Shown piece after piece: positions 1 through 11,860 of a DNA stretch of 64,000 nucleotides. The notes beneath the pieces are model-generated. The model saw nothing but the letters and a program-made list of their open reading frames with translations, was not told where the DNA came from and did not search any database. The DNA is from Reticulitermes speratus. Taxonomy: Eukaryota > Arthropoda > Insecta > Blattodea > Rhinotermitidae. Location of the stretch: the NCBI GenBank assembly GCA_021186555.1, contig JAJKFL010000012.1, positions 24,253,711-24,317,710 of the forward strand, given 5' to 3'. Numbering within the stretch: the stretch's first letter is position 1; every line of letters starts with the position of its first letter. The position numbers and the translations under genes were made by a program.

Positions 1-493
1 TGTCGGTACTCTTCTGGTTTCCCTACTAGTGTCACCACCGTTTTCTGTAGTCGCGAAGGAACATTTGGAAGGTTAACCAAGCGAGTGGTTAACATTCATA
101 TAACGGATGATGCGATTCCAATAAACGTCTCACATCTCTCTTAAAACTGTGTTGATGTGACAGTTAACACTAAGGAGCTGAGTACTGGCGAATTGATTAA
201 GTTGCGGGGGTCGTGAGTGGGTCCACAGCGGACCGGAGATTGCTAGCAGATGAAATTGTTACTGTAATGGGGCAAGAAATGGGCTCACCGGTCCCTGGGG
301 CGAGGACGACGAAGTGACGGAAGGAAGGAGGAAGGAAGCAAGCCTCTCCAGTGAATCAATCTCAAACACACGACAGGCCGCAGTTCTGGAGGCGGACGTA
401 GCTTGTAATATCGTGTGCTGTGCGCTGGGTTGGCTGTCGGTAGGAGCTGCCCTTGTGTTTCTGAGCGAACAAATATCGGCCGTCACAGTGTGT
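1..493. other. No recognisable gene or repeat
   Basis: Short open frames of about 75 codons exist on both strands, but none shows a recognisable domain. The stretch leads directly into the 50-bp tandem array that follows. Confidence 0.5.
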
Positions 494-1125
494 GTGATAG
501 TACGCGGATATTGTGAAGTATTGGCGACGTAAGTGTGAGGGCTATGATAGTACGCGGATATTATGAAGTATTGGCGACGTAAGAGTGAGAGTTATGATAG
601 TACGCGGATATTATGAAGTACTGGCGACGTAAGAGTGAGAGTTATGATAGTACGCGGATATTATGAAGTACTGGCGACGTAAGAGTGAGAGTTATGATAG
701 TACGCGGATATTATGAAGTATTGGCGACGTAAGTGTGAGGGCTATGATAGTACGCGGATATTATGAAGTATTGGCGACGTAAGAGTGAGAGTTATGATAG
801 TACGCGGATATTATGAAGTATTGGCGACGTAAGAGTGAGAGTTATGATAGTACGCGGATATTATGAAGTATTGGCGACGTAAGAGTGAGAGTTATGATAG
901 TACGCGGATATTATGAAGTATTGGCGACGTAAGAGTGAGAGTTATGATAGTACGCGGATATTATGAAGTATTGGCGACGAAGAGTGAGAGTTATGATAGT
1001 AGCGGATATATAAAGATTGGCGAGTAAGGTGAGAGTTATGATAGTACGCGGATATTATGAAGTATTGGCGACGTAAGAGTGAGAGTTATGATAGTACGCG
1101 GATATTATGAAGTATTGGCGACGTA
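494..1125. repeat. 50-bp minisatellite, ~12.6 copies
   Basis: Successive copies of a 50-bp unit containing TAGTACGCGGATATTATGAA recur at exact 50-base spacing, for example at 541 and 591. Variants include AAGTGTGAGGGC against AAGAGTGAGAGT at the unit boundary. One copy near 990-1030 has several single-base losses, which could be old mutation or consensus error. No coding role is apparent. Confidence 0.97.
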
Positions 1126-1310
1126 CGGTTAAGATGTAATATAATTAAATTTCCATAGTGTGCCTTTACTAGTTTCAGTCAAATACTGTGCCGTTATACT
1201 GGTATCATTACCGTATTTACCACAGCTTGCCACTTGTACATCTCCTGAGGTAGACCACTTCAGTCCACTCCGTAATATCCAATTTCTTGAGACATGCTTT
1301 TTAATATTAT

Positions 1311-1710
1311 CCTACACACTGTGCCTAGGTTTCCCAAGTGGACTTATCCTACACACTGTGCCTAGGTTTCCCAAGTGGACTTATCCTACACACTGTGCCT
1401 AGGTTTCCCAAGTGGACTTATCCTACACACTGTGCCTAGGTTTCCCAAGTGGACTTATCCTACACACTGTGCCTAGGTTTCCCAAGTGGACTTATCCTAC
1501 ACACTGTGCCTAGGTTTCCCAAGTGGACTTATCCTACACACTGTGCCTAGGTTTCCCAAGTGGACTTATCCTACACACTGTGCCTAGGTTTCCCAAGTGG
1601 ACTTATCCTACACACTGTGCCTAGGTTTCCCAAGTGGACTTATCCTACACACTGTGCTAGGTTTCCAGTGGACTTATCCTACACACTGTGCCTAGGTTTC
1701 CCAAGTGGAC
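1311..1710. repeat. 37-bp minisatellite, ~11 copies
   Basis: A 37-bp unit beginning CCTACACACTGTGCCTAGG repeats from 1311 with spacing 37 (1311, 1348 and so on). Copies are almost identical. One copy near 1650 has lost two or three bases. No gene is apparent around it. Confidence 0.97.
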
Positions 1711-2577
1711 TCTTTCCTTAAGGTTTTCAGATTAGAACTCTGTTAAGTTCTACTGCAAACCCCGTTGAATTATAAAAATTGAAGAATCTGACAGTTCACA
1801 TTTACAGACAGCTCCACAGTTGATCCACCACCTTACGCCAAACTACTGTGGTGTGTTATAAAACAATATACCATTAACTTCGAAAGTTCCCGGAATACAG
1901 CTTGATAGGTTAAGCTGTGCTGTTACCTAGAGACAACAGTTATCAGGAAAGGTGGAGGCTGCTATACTGACCGAACTGTAGGATCTCTAGGCTGCGCCAT
2001 GATTGCAGTAACTGCCACCCGGCATACCTGTCCGTAACTGTATGCGTGGTGGTACAGTAACGACAATCTCGACTGTCAGGTTCACACACACATTTCCCGT
2101 GTCGCTGTCCCATACTTACTGCATTCCCCATCCATCATATTTTCTTTCCCAACTGTCCCGTGCCATGCTGCGTGATAGAACACTGTTAGACCCAATATTA
2201 CGCGAAGAGTACAGATGCTGCTCATTTGGTAATTGTCCCTTTTAGATGTCTGTCATCACTGTGTTTTCAAACACAATCTGTCTGTGTTCTTGTCTTAATG
2301 AGAGATGAACCATCACACCGAGGTGTATAACCCTTTAAAGACTAAAATTAACCTCATTATATTTTAAAGATTTACTCCGTACCGCTCAGTAAACACACTA
2401 CGTCTCGGTTATAAAAACCAGCCTGTTAATGTTGTAAAGGGAAATACTGCAAATAGATGTTTGCATGGAAAGGCGCAACATATGCAGTGGAATACATAAA
2501 TATAGATATTACTTGTTAAATATTTTAATGTATATTTTTAACTAAGGATATAATCACCAACGTGACATCCAGATTTA
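1711..2577. other. AT-rich unique sequence, no gene seen
   Basis: Only short frames with no recognisable domain are present. The stretch separates the 37-bp array from the first pogo-type MITE. Confidence 0.5.
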
Positions 2578-2579
2578 TA

Positions 2580-2764
2580 CAGTCTAACTCGGTTATAACG
2601 TCATGAAAGGGCCTCAATATTTTGTGTCGTTATAAACGAGTGTTGTTATAACCGAGAAGTACAATGTTATGATTAACAGTGACGAATTAATTGGTACCAC
2701 AGAATATCTGATGGTATAGGCGAGGTGTCGTATAAACCGATGTACTTGTAACCGGGTTCGACTG
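2580..2764 (+). mobile_element. pogo/Tc1-like MITE, copy 1
   Basis: A 185-bp element bounded by TA on both sides (2578-2579 and 2765-2766). It starts CAGTCTAACTCGGTTATAAC and ends with the near-reverse complement, CCGGGTTCGACTG. Three more copies occur at 19026, 26678 and 31574. TIRs starting CAG with a TA duplication are typical of the pogo branch of Tc1/mariner. There is no transposase, so it is non-autonomous. Confidence 0.9.
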
Positions 2765-2766
2765 TA

Positions 2767-3892
2767 TTTTTAAATTCCTGCTATCTCGCTGCAAAATCTT
2801 AGATTTGTGTATGTTACACGTGCGACAGCGATGTACTTTGTGTTTAAACACATTCCTTTGTGTCTGTATCTGTCTGAGGGTAGCTAATCTAACCAGAAAC
2901 GTAGAGTATAGATGATAAAATAATATAATTATATGTTTATAAACTGTGTATGCATTTTGTTGGAATTATGTAAGTGTAAAAATTTTAATGCACGTTATGT
3001 GAATAATACTAAATTTAGAAATATGTAATCGATGTTTGTTTTGAAATCCATACAAGCCACAGATGTGCACTCTGCTGGCAGAACGTAGGATTGTTGAATG
3101 TTAAACGCGGGGTACATAAAGGAAGCACTGGGCTTCAAAGGCTTAAAAATCAGATAACGCTATAATATTTGATGTTGAATTCACTCTGTTCTGAATGCCA
3201 TTTTTGTTGTTATTTAAATAGATGATACTGCGTGGTTGCGTTTTAATAAACCCATATGGACAACGTGAACGTGCTTGGCTTCGCGCCTGCGCAGTACAGA
3301 ACTGCCAGTTGTGTGTATTGCCATCCGTATACGACTGTCAGTATCCCCCCCACAATAGTTACAGGTTGTTAAATAACCAATAGTACGTCGGCCAATAGTG
3401 GTGCAGCCAGCTATTGCCCACGCCGTGACTTACTATATAACTGATATCACACTTTGTGCCATTTATTGAATTTGTGATTTGAAGCTCAAGACCCTTTAGC
3501 CCATCGTGCATTATTTTGCATATTTTTACTGTACTTGTGCATATATAATGTCTGTACTGTACAGCGTTACTGTTCAGTACAGCAGCTGTAAGTGCTACAG
3601 GGTGATTGGGAAGTAAATACGAATCACAGTGAACGGTGTGTTTCCCGTTATTTCTCAGTGGGACGGTTATGAAGAACTGCACTTCATGTAAGTAAGATGG
3701 AGCACCGCAACATTTTGCGCTTCCTGTTCGTGCGTAGCTTGACAGTCATTTTACTGGTAGGTGGATTGGGCGTGGAGGACCAACAGAATTGCCTTCGTCT
3801 TGGCTTCTTTGTTGTGGAGTTGGGCCAAACATGAAGTCTACCGGCCAAAGCCAAGAACATTTAATGGACTAGAATACTGAACTTCCAGATAA
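2767..3892. other. AT-rich sequence, no gene seen
   Basis: No recognisable coding region. A frame of about 107 codons on the minus strand (3359-3682) has no recognisable domain and is compatible with chance. Confidence 0.5.
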
Positions 3893-4410
3893 GGACTCAT
3901 TGCGATAGTATAAGGACTCATTGCGATAGTGTAAGGACTCATTGCGATAGTATAAGGACTCATTGCGATAGTATAAGGACTCGTTGCGATAGTATAAGGA
4001 CTCATTGCGATAGTATAAGGACTCATTGCGATAGTATAAGGACTCATTGCGATAGTATAAGGACTCATTGCGATAGTATAAGGACTCATTGCGATAGTAT
4101 AAGGACTCATTGCGATAGTATAAGGACTCATTGCGATAGTATAAGGACTCGTTGCGATAGTATAAGGACTCATTGCGATAGTATAAGGACTCATTGCGAT
4201 AGTATAAGGACTCATTGCGATAGTATAAGGACTCATTGCGATAGTATAAGGACTCATTGCGATAGTATAAGGACTCATTGCGATAGTATAAGGACTCATT
4301 GCGATAGTATAAGGACTCATTGCGATAGTATAAGGACTCATTGCGATAGTATAAGGACTCGTTGCGATAGTATAAGGACTCATTGCGATAGTATAAGGAC
4401 TCATTGCGAT
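3893..4410. repeat. 21-bp minisatellite, ~25 copies
   Basis: The unit GGACTCATTGCGATAGTATA plus A is 21 bp, and the array runs about 25 copies with few substitutions (ACTCATT/ACTCGTT). Because 21 is divisible by three, the minus strand stays open for a 288-codon frame (3838-4704) with a heptapeptide repeat MSPYTIA. The non-repeat N-terminal part is lysine/asparagine-rich low-complexity sequence without a domain. I treat the frame as a by-product of the period. Confidence 0.97.
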
Positions 4411-5712
4411 GTATATTTTATTCATTTTTATTTTTTCATTATTTGCTTTATGATCTTTTAGCTCTTTGTTATACCCTAATGACTGTTTTATGTTTATGTT
4501 TTCATGTTTGTCTATTATTGTTCGTCTTATGTTTGTTTTCTTGTTTTGTATGTCTTGCCTTCTGTTTTGTGTGCTCCGTGTTTTTGTATTGTTTTGTGTA
4601 TCTGTCTGCTTATGTATATAGTTGTTTGCCTTCTTCTTATTTGTGTACACGTGTACTGACCGCTGCCACCGGCTGACAACCCAATCGCAGTTAATAAAAA
4701 TCATATATCATAATTTTGCGCTGTCCCTTTTGACTTGTGCAGGAAAAGTGTTGATTTTTGTTTGCCAGGTGGCATAAGTGTGTGCAGTGTTAAACTTGTG
4801 CAAGTGTTATAGCAGCATACCGTTTGGCAGATACAGCCATTTGACGTGTATTGACAGTGACGCTATAGTAATTGTACTTTGTCGTTGTCTGTTTATTAGG
4901 GAGTGACACAAATACCAGTCGTGGTTAATGAAACCCCTAATGTACTAGAGGAATGTAGGAACTATAAAGTGAGTCACTTGCACTTTTCTTGTACAGACGT
5001 TTGAAAAAATGCAGTTTTGTAAGCTGATATTCCCAGGCACTGAATCACCCAGCACACTGAGTTTGACACATGCTTCAGCCCAAACCAAGGCTGCATAGGT
5101 TTTAGTAGCCTGTGTACTTAGGAAGAAAGAAGCAAAGAGGCAGCATGGAACGTTGGTAAGTGCAGACGTCGAGGTGATTCTTGAGAGGCGTTGTTACTGC
5201 TGCTGCCGTGTTCTGTACGGATTGTTACCTCCGGATACGCGATGTCGTTTACGTAACTTCGTAGCAGAGAGTCGAGCTGCGCGAAGTCAGGATATCTTCG
5301 GGGCCATGGAATGGGTCTATATCTTCTGTATAGCTACCCAGAAAGTGGGCGCTTACCACAGCGTACACTGGCATGGCAAACACCGTCACAGTGTTTCTTC
5401 ACGCTTGCGCATTATGTTTCGCTCCTAAATACAATAAAACTTTATTGATGCTCTGCCATTCGGTGCTGCTTCTGGGAAGTTCTGTTTTGTCCGGGTCATT
5501 AAATAATTCGTCTTCAAACCACCTATATTTTTTGTCACCCTGTGCTGTTGTTCGTGTAGTGTAGTAGGCTGTACATGTAGTTCGGATACCATTAACAGTG
5601 AACGCCTACAGAATTATAGCGGTGGGAGAGTTTTGGGGTAGGGGGCCTATTGTCTTCTCTAAGTACTGTCGTGCGGGAGTTCCTGCATTTGAAAGAACGA
5701 GAATTGGGGAAG
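4411..5712. other. No gene seen
   Basis: T-rich sequence follows the array, then unique sequence with frames up to about 91 codons. No family was recognised. A real exon cannot be excluded by eye. Confidence 0.45.
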
Positions 5713-5849
5713 TATACAGGGTGTTTCATGAGAAATCTGCCATATTTCGGAAGAACGTTCATTAGGTTGAATTATATCGATATGATGAAAAATACCTATG
5801 TCCGAAGTTTGAACGGTTACGGAGATAATGGCGAGGTAAGTTTTAAAGA

Positions 5850-6111
5850 GCCGATCTCTGTGGCCGCGGTGTCTAAGGCGTGGGTCTGCGGTCGCTCGTT
5901 TGCAGGGATTGCGGGTTCGAATCCCGCCAGGGGCATGGATGTCTGTCTTTTGTGAATGTTCTGGGTTGTAAAGATAATGGTCTCTGCGTCGGACTGATCA
6001 CTCGTCCAGAGGAGTCCTACCGAGTGTCGTGTGTCTAAAAAGTGTGTGATCGTGAAGCCTCCCTGACGAGGAGGCCCTGGCCCGCGAGGGGCTGTTGCGC
6101 CATGAAAGGAA
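5850..6111 (+). mobile_element. SINE-B, tRNA-derived, with 8-bp TSD
   Basis: About 262 bp with a tRNA-like head: box A region GTGTCTAAGGCG and box B GGGTTCGAATCC at 5920-5931. These are internal RNA polymerase III promoter signals. TTTAAAGA flanks it exactly at 5842-5849 and 6112-6119. The body matches copies at 23661, 34256 and 52023 (tail GGCCC...GGGGCTGT...GCCA). It inserted into the left arm of the TIR element around it, so it is the younger of the two. Confidence 0.93.
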
Positions 6112-6384
6112 TTTAAAGAATTTGCACTGTTATACGTTTAGTGATTATCAAATGCATATTAAAACGAGGAGAAATTTGTAGTTCCTGTGTTGTTAACACC
6201 TGTACTGAACATCTAATTAACATCTGAATGACACAAAGACTTTAATTACGCAGGCAGAACTCGCACCATTTTCATAAAAATCAACCTTAGGGTTCCAAAT
6301 ACTTTACGTACAACACGGGCCTCCGTATGACTTGGATTGACTGTCAGATCAAGGACGGACCTGAGCAGTGTACGTGTAACACAC

Positions 6385-6417
6385 CTGAGGATGGAAGCAG
6401 GTAGCTTCCGAAACGTA
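6385..6417 (+). ncRNA. Hammerhead-ribozyme-like motif
   Basis: CTGAGGA (6385-6391), one T, stem II GGAAGC/GCTTCC (6393-6398 with 6404-6409, loop AGGTA), GAA (6410-6412), self-complementary ACGT (6413-6416) and A as the expected cleavage base. This is the type I hammerhead order with a minimal helix III. Stem I is poor: only the first two pairs form. The T between CTGAGGA and stem II departs from the canonical core but is present in every copy in the window. Confidence 0.6.
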
Positions 6418-6817
6418 GTTTTTGTTTTTTAATATTGATGACGGTGGAAAAGTCCTTATGAATGTTGGTGTTGTTCATAACACATCATGTTAAACAGGTA
6501 CAGTACGTGGAATCTCCAGAAGACCGCATTTTTCTCGCGTCATTATCTCCGTAACCTTTGAACTTCGTGTGTAGGTATTTTTGGTTATATCGATGTAAAT
6601 TAAGCTAAGGAACGTCCTTTCGCAGTATGGCCGATTTGTCCTGAAACACCCTGTATATAGCTGTACAATTAATATACTAAATTGTGTGGGATCTACGAGT
6701 AGTTGTAGACACAAATTATTACGTCTGAAATGGGAAGATATGATATTGGAACAACTGTTGCAGTACAAGCAGTGATACAGACGGCGGTGTGTGTAGTGAT
6801 ACTGTGAGCAGCCTTGG

Positions 6818-7091
6818 TGGGCCGCGATAGCTCAGTCGGTATAGCGACTTGCTACGGGCTGGACGGTCTGGGGATTGAATCCCGGTGAGGGCGAGATTTT
6901 CCGCACCCGTCCAGACCGGCCTTGGGGCCCACCCGGGGTACCCGGTCTTTATAGGGGTAAAGCGGCCGGGGCGTGTCGTTGGCAACCAACCCCACCTAAC
7001 GCCGAGGTTAAAGAAAGAATAGAGCTATAGGCTACATCTAGTCCTCCTCTGGGCCTTCATGGCCTGTTTTAGGGCGACCTTTACGTTTACC
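6818..7091 (+). mobile_element. SINE-A, tRNA-derived
   Basis: Full-length copy starting TGGGCCGCGATAG with box A-like TAGCTCAGTCGG (6828-6839) and box B GGGATTGAATCC (6871-6882). The body carries the family landmarks AAAGCGGCCGGGGCGTG and GGCCTTCATGGCC and ends in a CTTTAC-type simple tail. A clean TSD is not visible. Other copies are at 19107, 48456, 55925 and 63384. Confidence 0.92.
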
Positions 7092-7355
7092 GTCAGTAGC
7101 CCTGACTGTTTGTAGCCACAATCGTCATGTCGACATCGCTGACGATAATGCAAGCAACATGTTTCGTCACAGTGGCTCATGGGAGGGCAAACTTGTGGAC
7201 GCACACGGTCGCCAGCAAAGTGTGCGATTTTGCGCTTAGGCTAAAGAAATCCTGAAGTAGTTTTCACAATGGGAGCTGGAGAAAGCACGTGGCTGATTGT
7301 TTGGCCTCGTTACGGCGTCGCAAATTAAGGAACTGCCAAGTTAGCGCGGCTAACA

Positions 7356-7505
7356 GGGTCACGATGGTGTCGTGGTGTGGGGAGGTCAGAGGGTCACGAT
7401 GGTGTGGTGTCGTGGTGTGGGGAGGTCAGAGGGTCACGATGGTGTGGTGTCGTGGTGTGGGGAGGTCAGAGGGTCACGATGGTGTCATGGTGTGGGGAGG
7501 TCAGA
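7356..7505 (+). repeat. 40-bp tandem repeat, ~4 copies
   Basis: GGGTCACGATGGTGT recurs at 7356, 7391, 7431 and 7471. The first interval is 35 bp and the next two are 40 bp. Short open frames inside it are by-products. Confidence 0.93.
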
Positions 7506-7511
7506 ACTTGC

Positions 7512-8690
7512 TTTTGTAGAGCGTCATTTTAATTTGTTTGTTTCATTAATTAGTTTTTGGTTCTGTTGACAGCTCACAGATAAAATTAAGGCGTACATTT
7601 TGATGGTGGTGTTACGTGGTTCAAGAACTCGCGCAGTTGCACGATGTTTGCCGCTAGGGTTCACGGAGTTTAAAAGTAGCTTTTATGATTGCTTTGCTTT
7701 ATGTGCGATTTTATGTGGCGTAGAAACTGGTCTGTCAGCTTCAGAGACCAGAAAGTGAGTGTATTTTGAAACTAATTGCTATCAGGATATTTGGTGAGGG
7801 GGGGGGGGGGGCAGATTGGAGCTGTTTACGTAATGATGAAATCCTGATGGCTTCCAGGTAAGTGGTCTGACTTGTATTCACGCGGTTCCAGGTGTGACTC
7901 GACGTCATTTTTCATGGTGTTTCTCGCCAGTGCGGCTATGGTATCTTGAAATGCGTCAGGATCGCTCTCTGTCCCAGCCTTCCTGTAATGAGGGCCATGT
8001 CTGACACAAAGCACAGGCGTGTTCGATGCGTCACTGTTGTGGTATACTGGTGGTAAAGTAATTTGAAATTCAGCGAGAAACCAGTCGCTTTGCCCTCCTT
8101 TCGTTTGTCACTTTCGTCCTTGTACCTTCTCCTCGCTGCTATCCCTTTCATTGCTGCCACCTGTTTCCTGATATCTGTCACACAAATACAGTGAATTAAC
8201 TTAATCTTTGTCGCATGGCACCGTTTCGAACTCAGAGCTGCTGTCGGATGGTCGGGTGTGTGTGTGTGTGTGAGAACTGTATGCGTTAGTAGCAGCAAGA
8301 CAGTCACATAGGTACATAACTATAAACATGCCACTATTTATTATAGGCCTGTAGATGTATCGATTTTAAAAGCCTCCTCTTGTATGCGTTTTGTATATGT
8401 CGGATGTGATGACTTTGTGATGACAGTTAAGCTGTGAGTTGTTCAGAAGACGAATAATTGTCAGTTGTTGCTTGGCTAAAGACTGGCTGAGCAAGTGACA
8501 CGCGAAATTTGCAAATCCACTAGATACGCTTGCGCCATATTATGCGTGTCCTTTGTGATTAGAGCGTGGCGAGTCTTCTGGTTGGGGCCTTCAGATGTTG
8601 TGGATATGTTGAATACAGTCATGGGGAGCCAGCAAGGGGTGGTTGTGCGGTTTGGGGATTGCGAGGGGGTCTTTAAAACCCTTAAAGATG
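7512..8690. other. No gene seen; G14 tract inside
   Basis: Unique sequence with a run of 14 G at 7798-7811 and a TG microsatellite near 8260. A 123-codon minus-strand frame (7936-8307) has no recognisable domain. Confidence 0.45.
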
Positions 8691-8740
8691 TTACACTGGA
8701 TGGAGGAACGCGGCCACATGGAATACCGAGACGTAACTGG

Positions 8741-9012
8741 GGGGTTAGAATTAAAACGGGGTTCGATTCCCGATGGTGTCATTGGAATTTTTCATTGACG
8801 TAATCCTTTAGGTCGCACTATGGCTCTGTGGTCGACTCAGCCTGTAAAAGAAATGAGTATCAGGAATATTTCCTGGGGGGTAAAGGCGGCCGGTGGGTAG
8901 GGCTGACAACCTTACCACCTTCGTGTGCCGATTGTCTAGAAATATGGGAGCCTCACCCTCCTGGAACCCCTAAGGGCCTGTCCAGGCCTGTAATGGGGTT
9001 GCTTTACGTTAG
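8741..9012 (+). mobile_element. Divergent SINE (SINE-C)
   Basis: A box B-like GGGGTTCGATTCCCG at 8759-8773 is followed by a body with TATGGCTCTGTGGTCGACTC, CTGGGGGGTAAAGGCGGCCG and a 3' part TAATGGGGTTGCTTTAC. The layout is that of a tRNA-derived insect SINE, distinct from SINE-A and SINE-B but sharing the TAAAGGCGGCCGG motif. Box A and the left boundary are unclear. Confidence 0.6.
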
Positions 9013-10544
9013 AGAAACGGTGTCACGGTGTTGAATGGATTCATCTGGCATAGGATAGGGACCAGCGACAGTTTGTTTTTAAGGCAAGAAATTAAACTAG
9101 AGATTACCATAAATTGTAATGTGGGAGTGACACTGATGACACTAGATTTAAGGTCCTGAAGTAGGTACTGGTAGTAGGTCCCAACTGTGACATGTCAGTG
9201 GGTATCGTGTTGTCAGAGAACAGCAGGTTGGCCGTGGGAAGAGCAGCTAGGCATTTAACATTTGGCATGAGGACAATCATGTTTAGGCTGACGTGATGAC
9301 AGCACGAGGAACTGATTGTGTCTAACAACGTAACGTACACACACACAAAATATAAACATTAGCTGTAGTAGTGTGTCTGCCGCACTAGAGGTCTGTGGTT
9401 AGGACAATGGCCGTCTGATTTCTGCTCGGCACAGCCTCTCTGTTAGTATCCTGTGAGACGCAGTGGCTGTCAGGATCATTGTGAATGACAGATCACAAGG
9501 GATTTGGTACAGTGGCTATGACTTGTTTAGCGTTTGGGGACAGAGGAAAATTCACTTTGAGGATGCCTTGACCAGATGGGAATCGAATTTAGTACCTCTT
9601 GGAGAGAAATCCCATATATCGCGATGTGGAGCGTATGTGAGCGAGCACTGAACTGTTGTGTGGCTGTATTGGTGTACTTTGCAGGCTGGCTCCGTATTCA
9701 GGACATGCCATATCCACTGATGAATTGCCCTTCGCTTCTGTTTGTGCGATGCGAGATTACTAGCCTCTGGTTCGTATACTCTGTTGAATCAATCACGGAA
9801 AATTTATCTTCCCTTGGGCTTGCCTGTGCAAGATGACTGGGGATTGGTTCTGTGGATGTGAAACATTTGTAACGTTTACAAATAACAACGCACAACCATG
9901 CAAGGAGATTTCCTGGTACGTGCGGCGTATGGGCAAGTTAAGTCGATCGGAAGAGCTTAAAGTCAAAACCCCGACTTGATAAATATGTCGAGAGTTTTGA
10001 AAAGTGATAGTGTTGTTCTGCACGAGTGTGGGAGGCATAGCACACTGGCGCAGGTAACATTTACACTACTCAAAACAGTTGTTTGGAACTTATTGTAGTG
10101 CTTTAAATTGAATGCTTCAGACCTACAAATAAGCATTCATACAGATGCAGTACACGTGTAGTCTGTATAAGCTGTTTAGACTTGACGTGCTGATGGAAGT
10201 GTCTAAAGCAACTCAAACGGACAGACGGACATCTCAGAGCCGTCAAAATAAGCCAGTGACATAAACTGTGACTGACTGTATCGCGTGACATCGTGACGGT
10301 GCTACCGCTCAGACAGACGGTAATTTGCAGTTTAATTACGTATGTGTGTGTGTGTTTGTGTGAGTGAATGTAGGCCTGTTTGTTTATTTAAATCTTATTT
10401 AACGACGCTGTCAGTGTTTTTGACATTCATGTGGCGTCAAATGTTATGATGTCGAGTGACGAGGTAGTGGCAGCACTGATGGACTGACTGGAGGTATAGC
10501 GAGGAACTTCAGCAGAGATGTGAACCGGGCACTGCCTGAGTACA
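9013..10544. other. No gene seen
   Basis: Unique sequence with frames up to 86 codons and no recognisable domain. It runs into the TATG-rich array. Confidence 0.45.
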
Positions 10545-11860
10545 AGTCAGAAGCGTATGTATATTTGTGTGTGTGTATGTATGTGTGTATGTACGTATGT
10601 ATGTATGTATGTGTATGTATGTATATATATGTATGTACGTGTGTATGTATTATGTATTATGTATGTATGTACGTATGTATGTGTGTATGTACGTACGTAT
10701 GTATGTATTATGTATGTGTGTGTTATGTATATATATGTATGTACGTGTGTATGTTATGTATGTATGTACGTATGTTAGTGTGTGTGTATGTTGATAATAA
10801 TTGTACGTGTGTATGTATTATGTATGTATGTACGTATGTATGTATGTATGTGTGTGTATGTATGTATATATATGTATGTACGTGTGTATGTATATGTATG
10901 TATGTATGTACGTATGTATGTATGTATGTGTGTGTGTATGTATGTATATATATGTATGTACGTGTGTATGTATTATGTATGTATGTACGTATGTATGTAT
11001 GTGTGTGTGTATGTATGTATATATATGTATGTACGTGTGTATGTATTATGTATGTATGTACGTATGTATGTGTGTGTGATGTATGTATATATGTATGTAG
11101 TGTGTATTATATGATGTATGTACGTATGTAGTGTATGTATGTATTATGTATGGTGTTTGTGTTATGTACGTTATGTTGAGTGTATTGTGTGTGTGTATGT
11201 ATGTATATATATGTATGTACGTGTGTATGTATTATGTATGTATGTACTTATGTATGTATGTATGTGTGTGTATGTTGTATATATATGTATGTACGTGTGT
11301 ATGTATTATGTATAATGTATGTACGTATGTATTGTGTATTTGTATATGTATTAGTGTGTGTGTATGTAGTTTGTATGTACGTATTTTGTTGTATGTAGAT
11401 GTATGTATGTGTGTATGTATGTATATATGTATGTACGTGTGTATGTATTATGTATGTATGTACGTATTATGTATTGGTGTATGTATGTATTTATGTATGT
11501 ACGTGTGTATGTATTTTATGTGTGTATGTACGTAGTATGTAGTGTTTAGAGTAATATGTATGTACGTGTATGTATTATGTATGTATGTACGTAGTATGTT
11601 GTATGTGTGTGTTATGTATGTATATGTATGTACTGGTTTTTTTGTATATGTATGTATGTGTTGTATGTTGTTTATGTATGTACGTTATGATTGTGTTGTT
11701 TGTGTTTTATGTAGTTGTTGTATGAATTATACGTTATTTGTATGTATGTATGTATTATGTATTTGTATGTACGTATTATGTTGTATGTCGTTTATGTATT
11801 GTATTGTTTTGTGTGTTTGTGTGTATGTACGTGTATGTATGTACGTATGTATGTTCATAA
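10545..11860. repeat. TATG-rich array with ~76-80-bp higher order
   Basis: About 1.3 kb of TATG/TACG/TGTG simple sequence. A composite block (ATATATATGTATGTACGTGT, a TATTATG step, then runs of GTATG) recurs near 10623, 10727, 10865, 10945 and 11020, then 11204 and 11280. The period is about 76-80 bp in the best-kept part, and the 3' third is degraded. Frames rich in Cys, Tyr, Met and Val are by-products of the repeat. Confidence 0.95.

Larger units (their letters stand above)
5715..6655. mobile_element. ~940-bp TIR DNA transposon remnant
   Basis: The left end TACAGGGTGTTTCA at 5715 is mirrored at the right end (TGAAACACCCTGTA, ending 6655), with TA flanks at 5713-5714 and 6656-6657. Similarity continues inward for about 140 bp: 5715-5850 matches the reverse complement of 6515-6655 with scattered differences. 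No transposase is visible. The left arm is interrupted by a SINE-B (5850-6111), and the interior holds a hammerhead-like motif at 6385. Superfamily is unresolved; TA flanks suggest Tc1/mariner-like. Confidence 0.75.

Noticed and set aside
494..1710. CRISPR-like regular arrays
   Set aside because: Units are directly adjacent with no unique spacers; the sequence is eukaryotic in character.
5850..6111. Functional tRNA genes at box A/box B sites (also 34256, 52023, 6818, 48456)
   Set aside because: Acceptor and anticodon stems do not close, bodies continue for 200 bp, and copies carry TSDs: they are SINEs.
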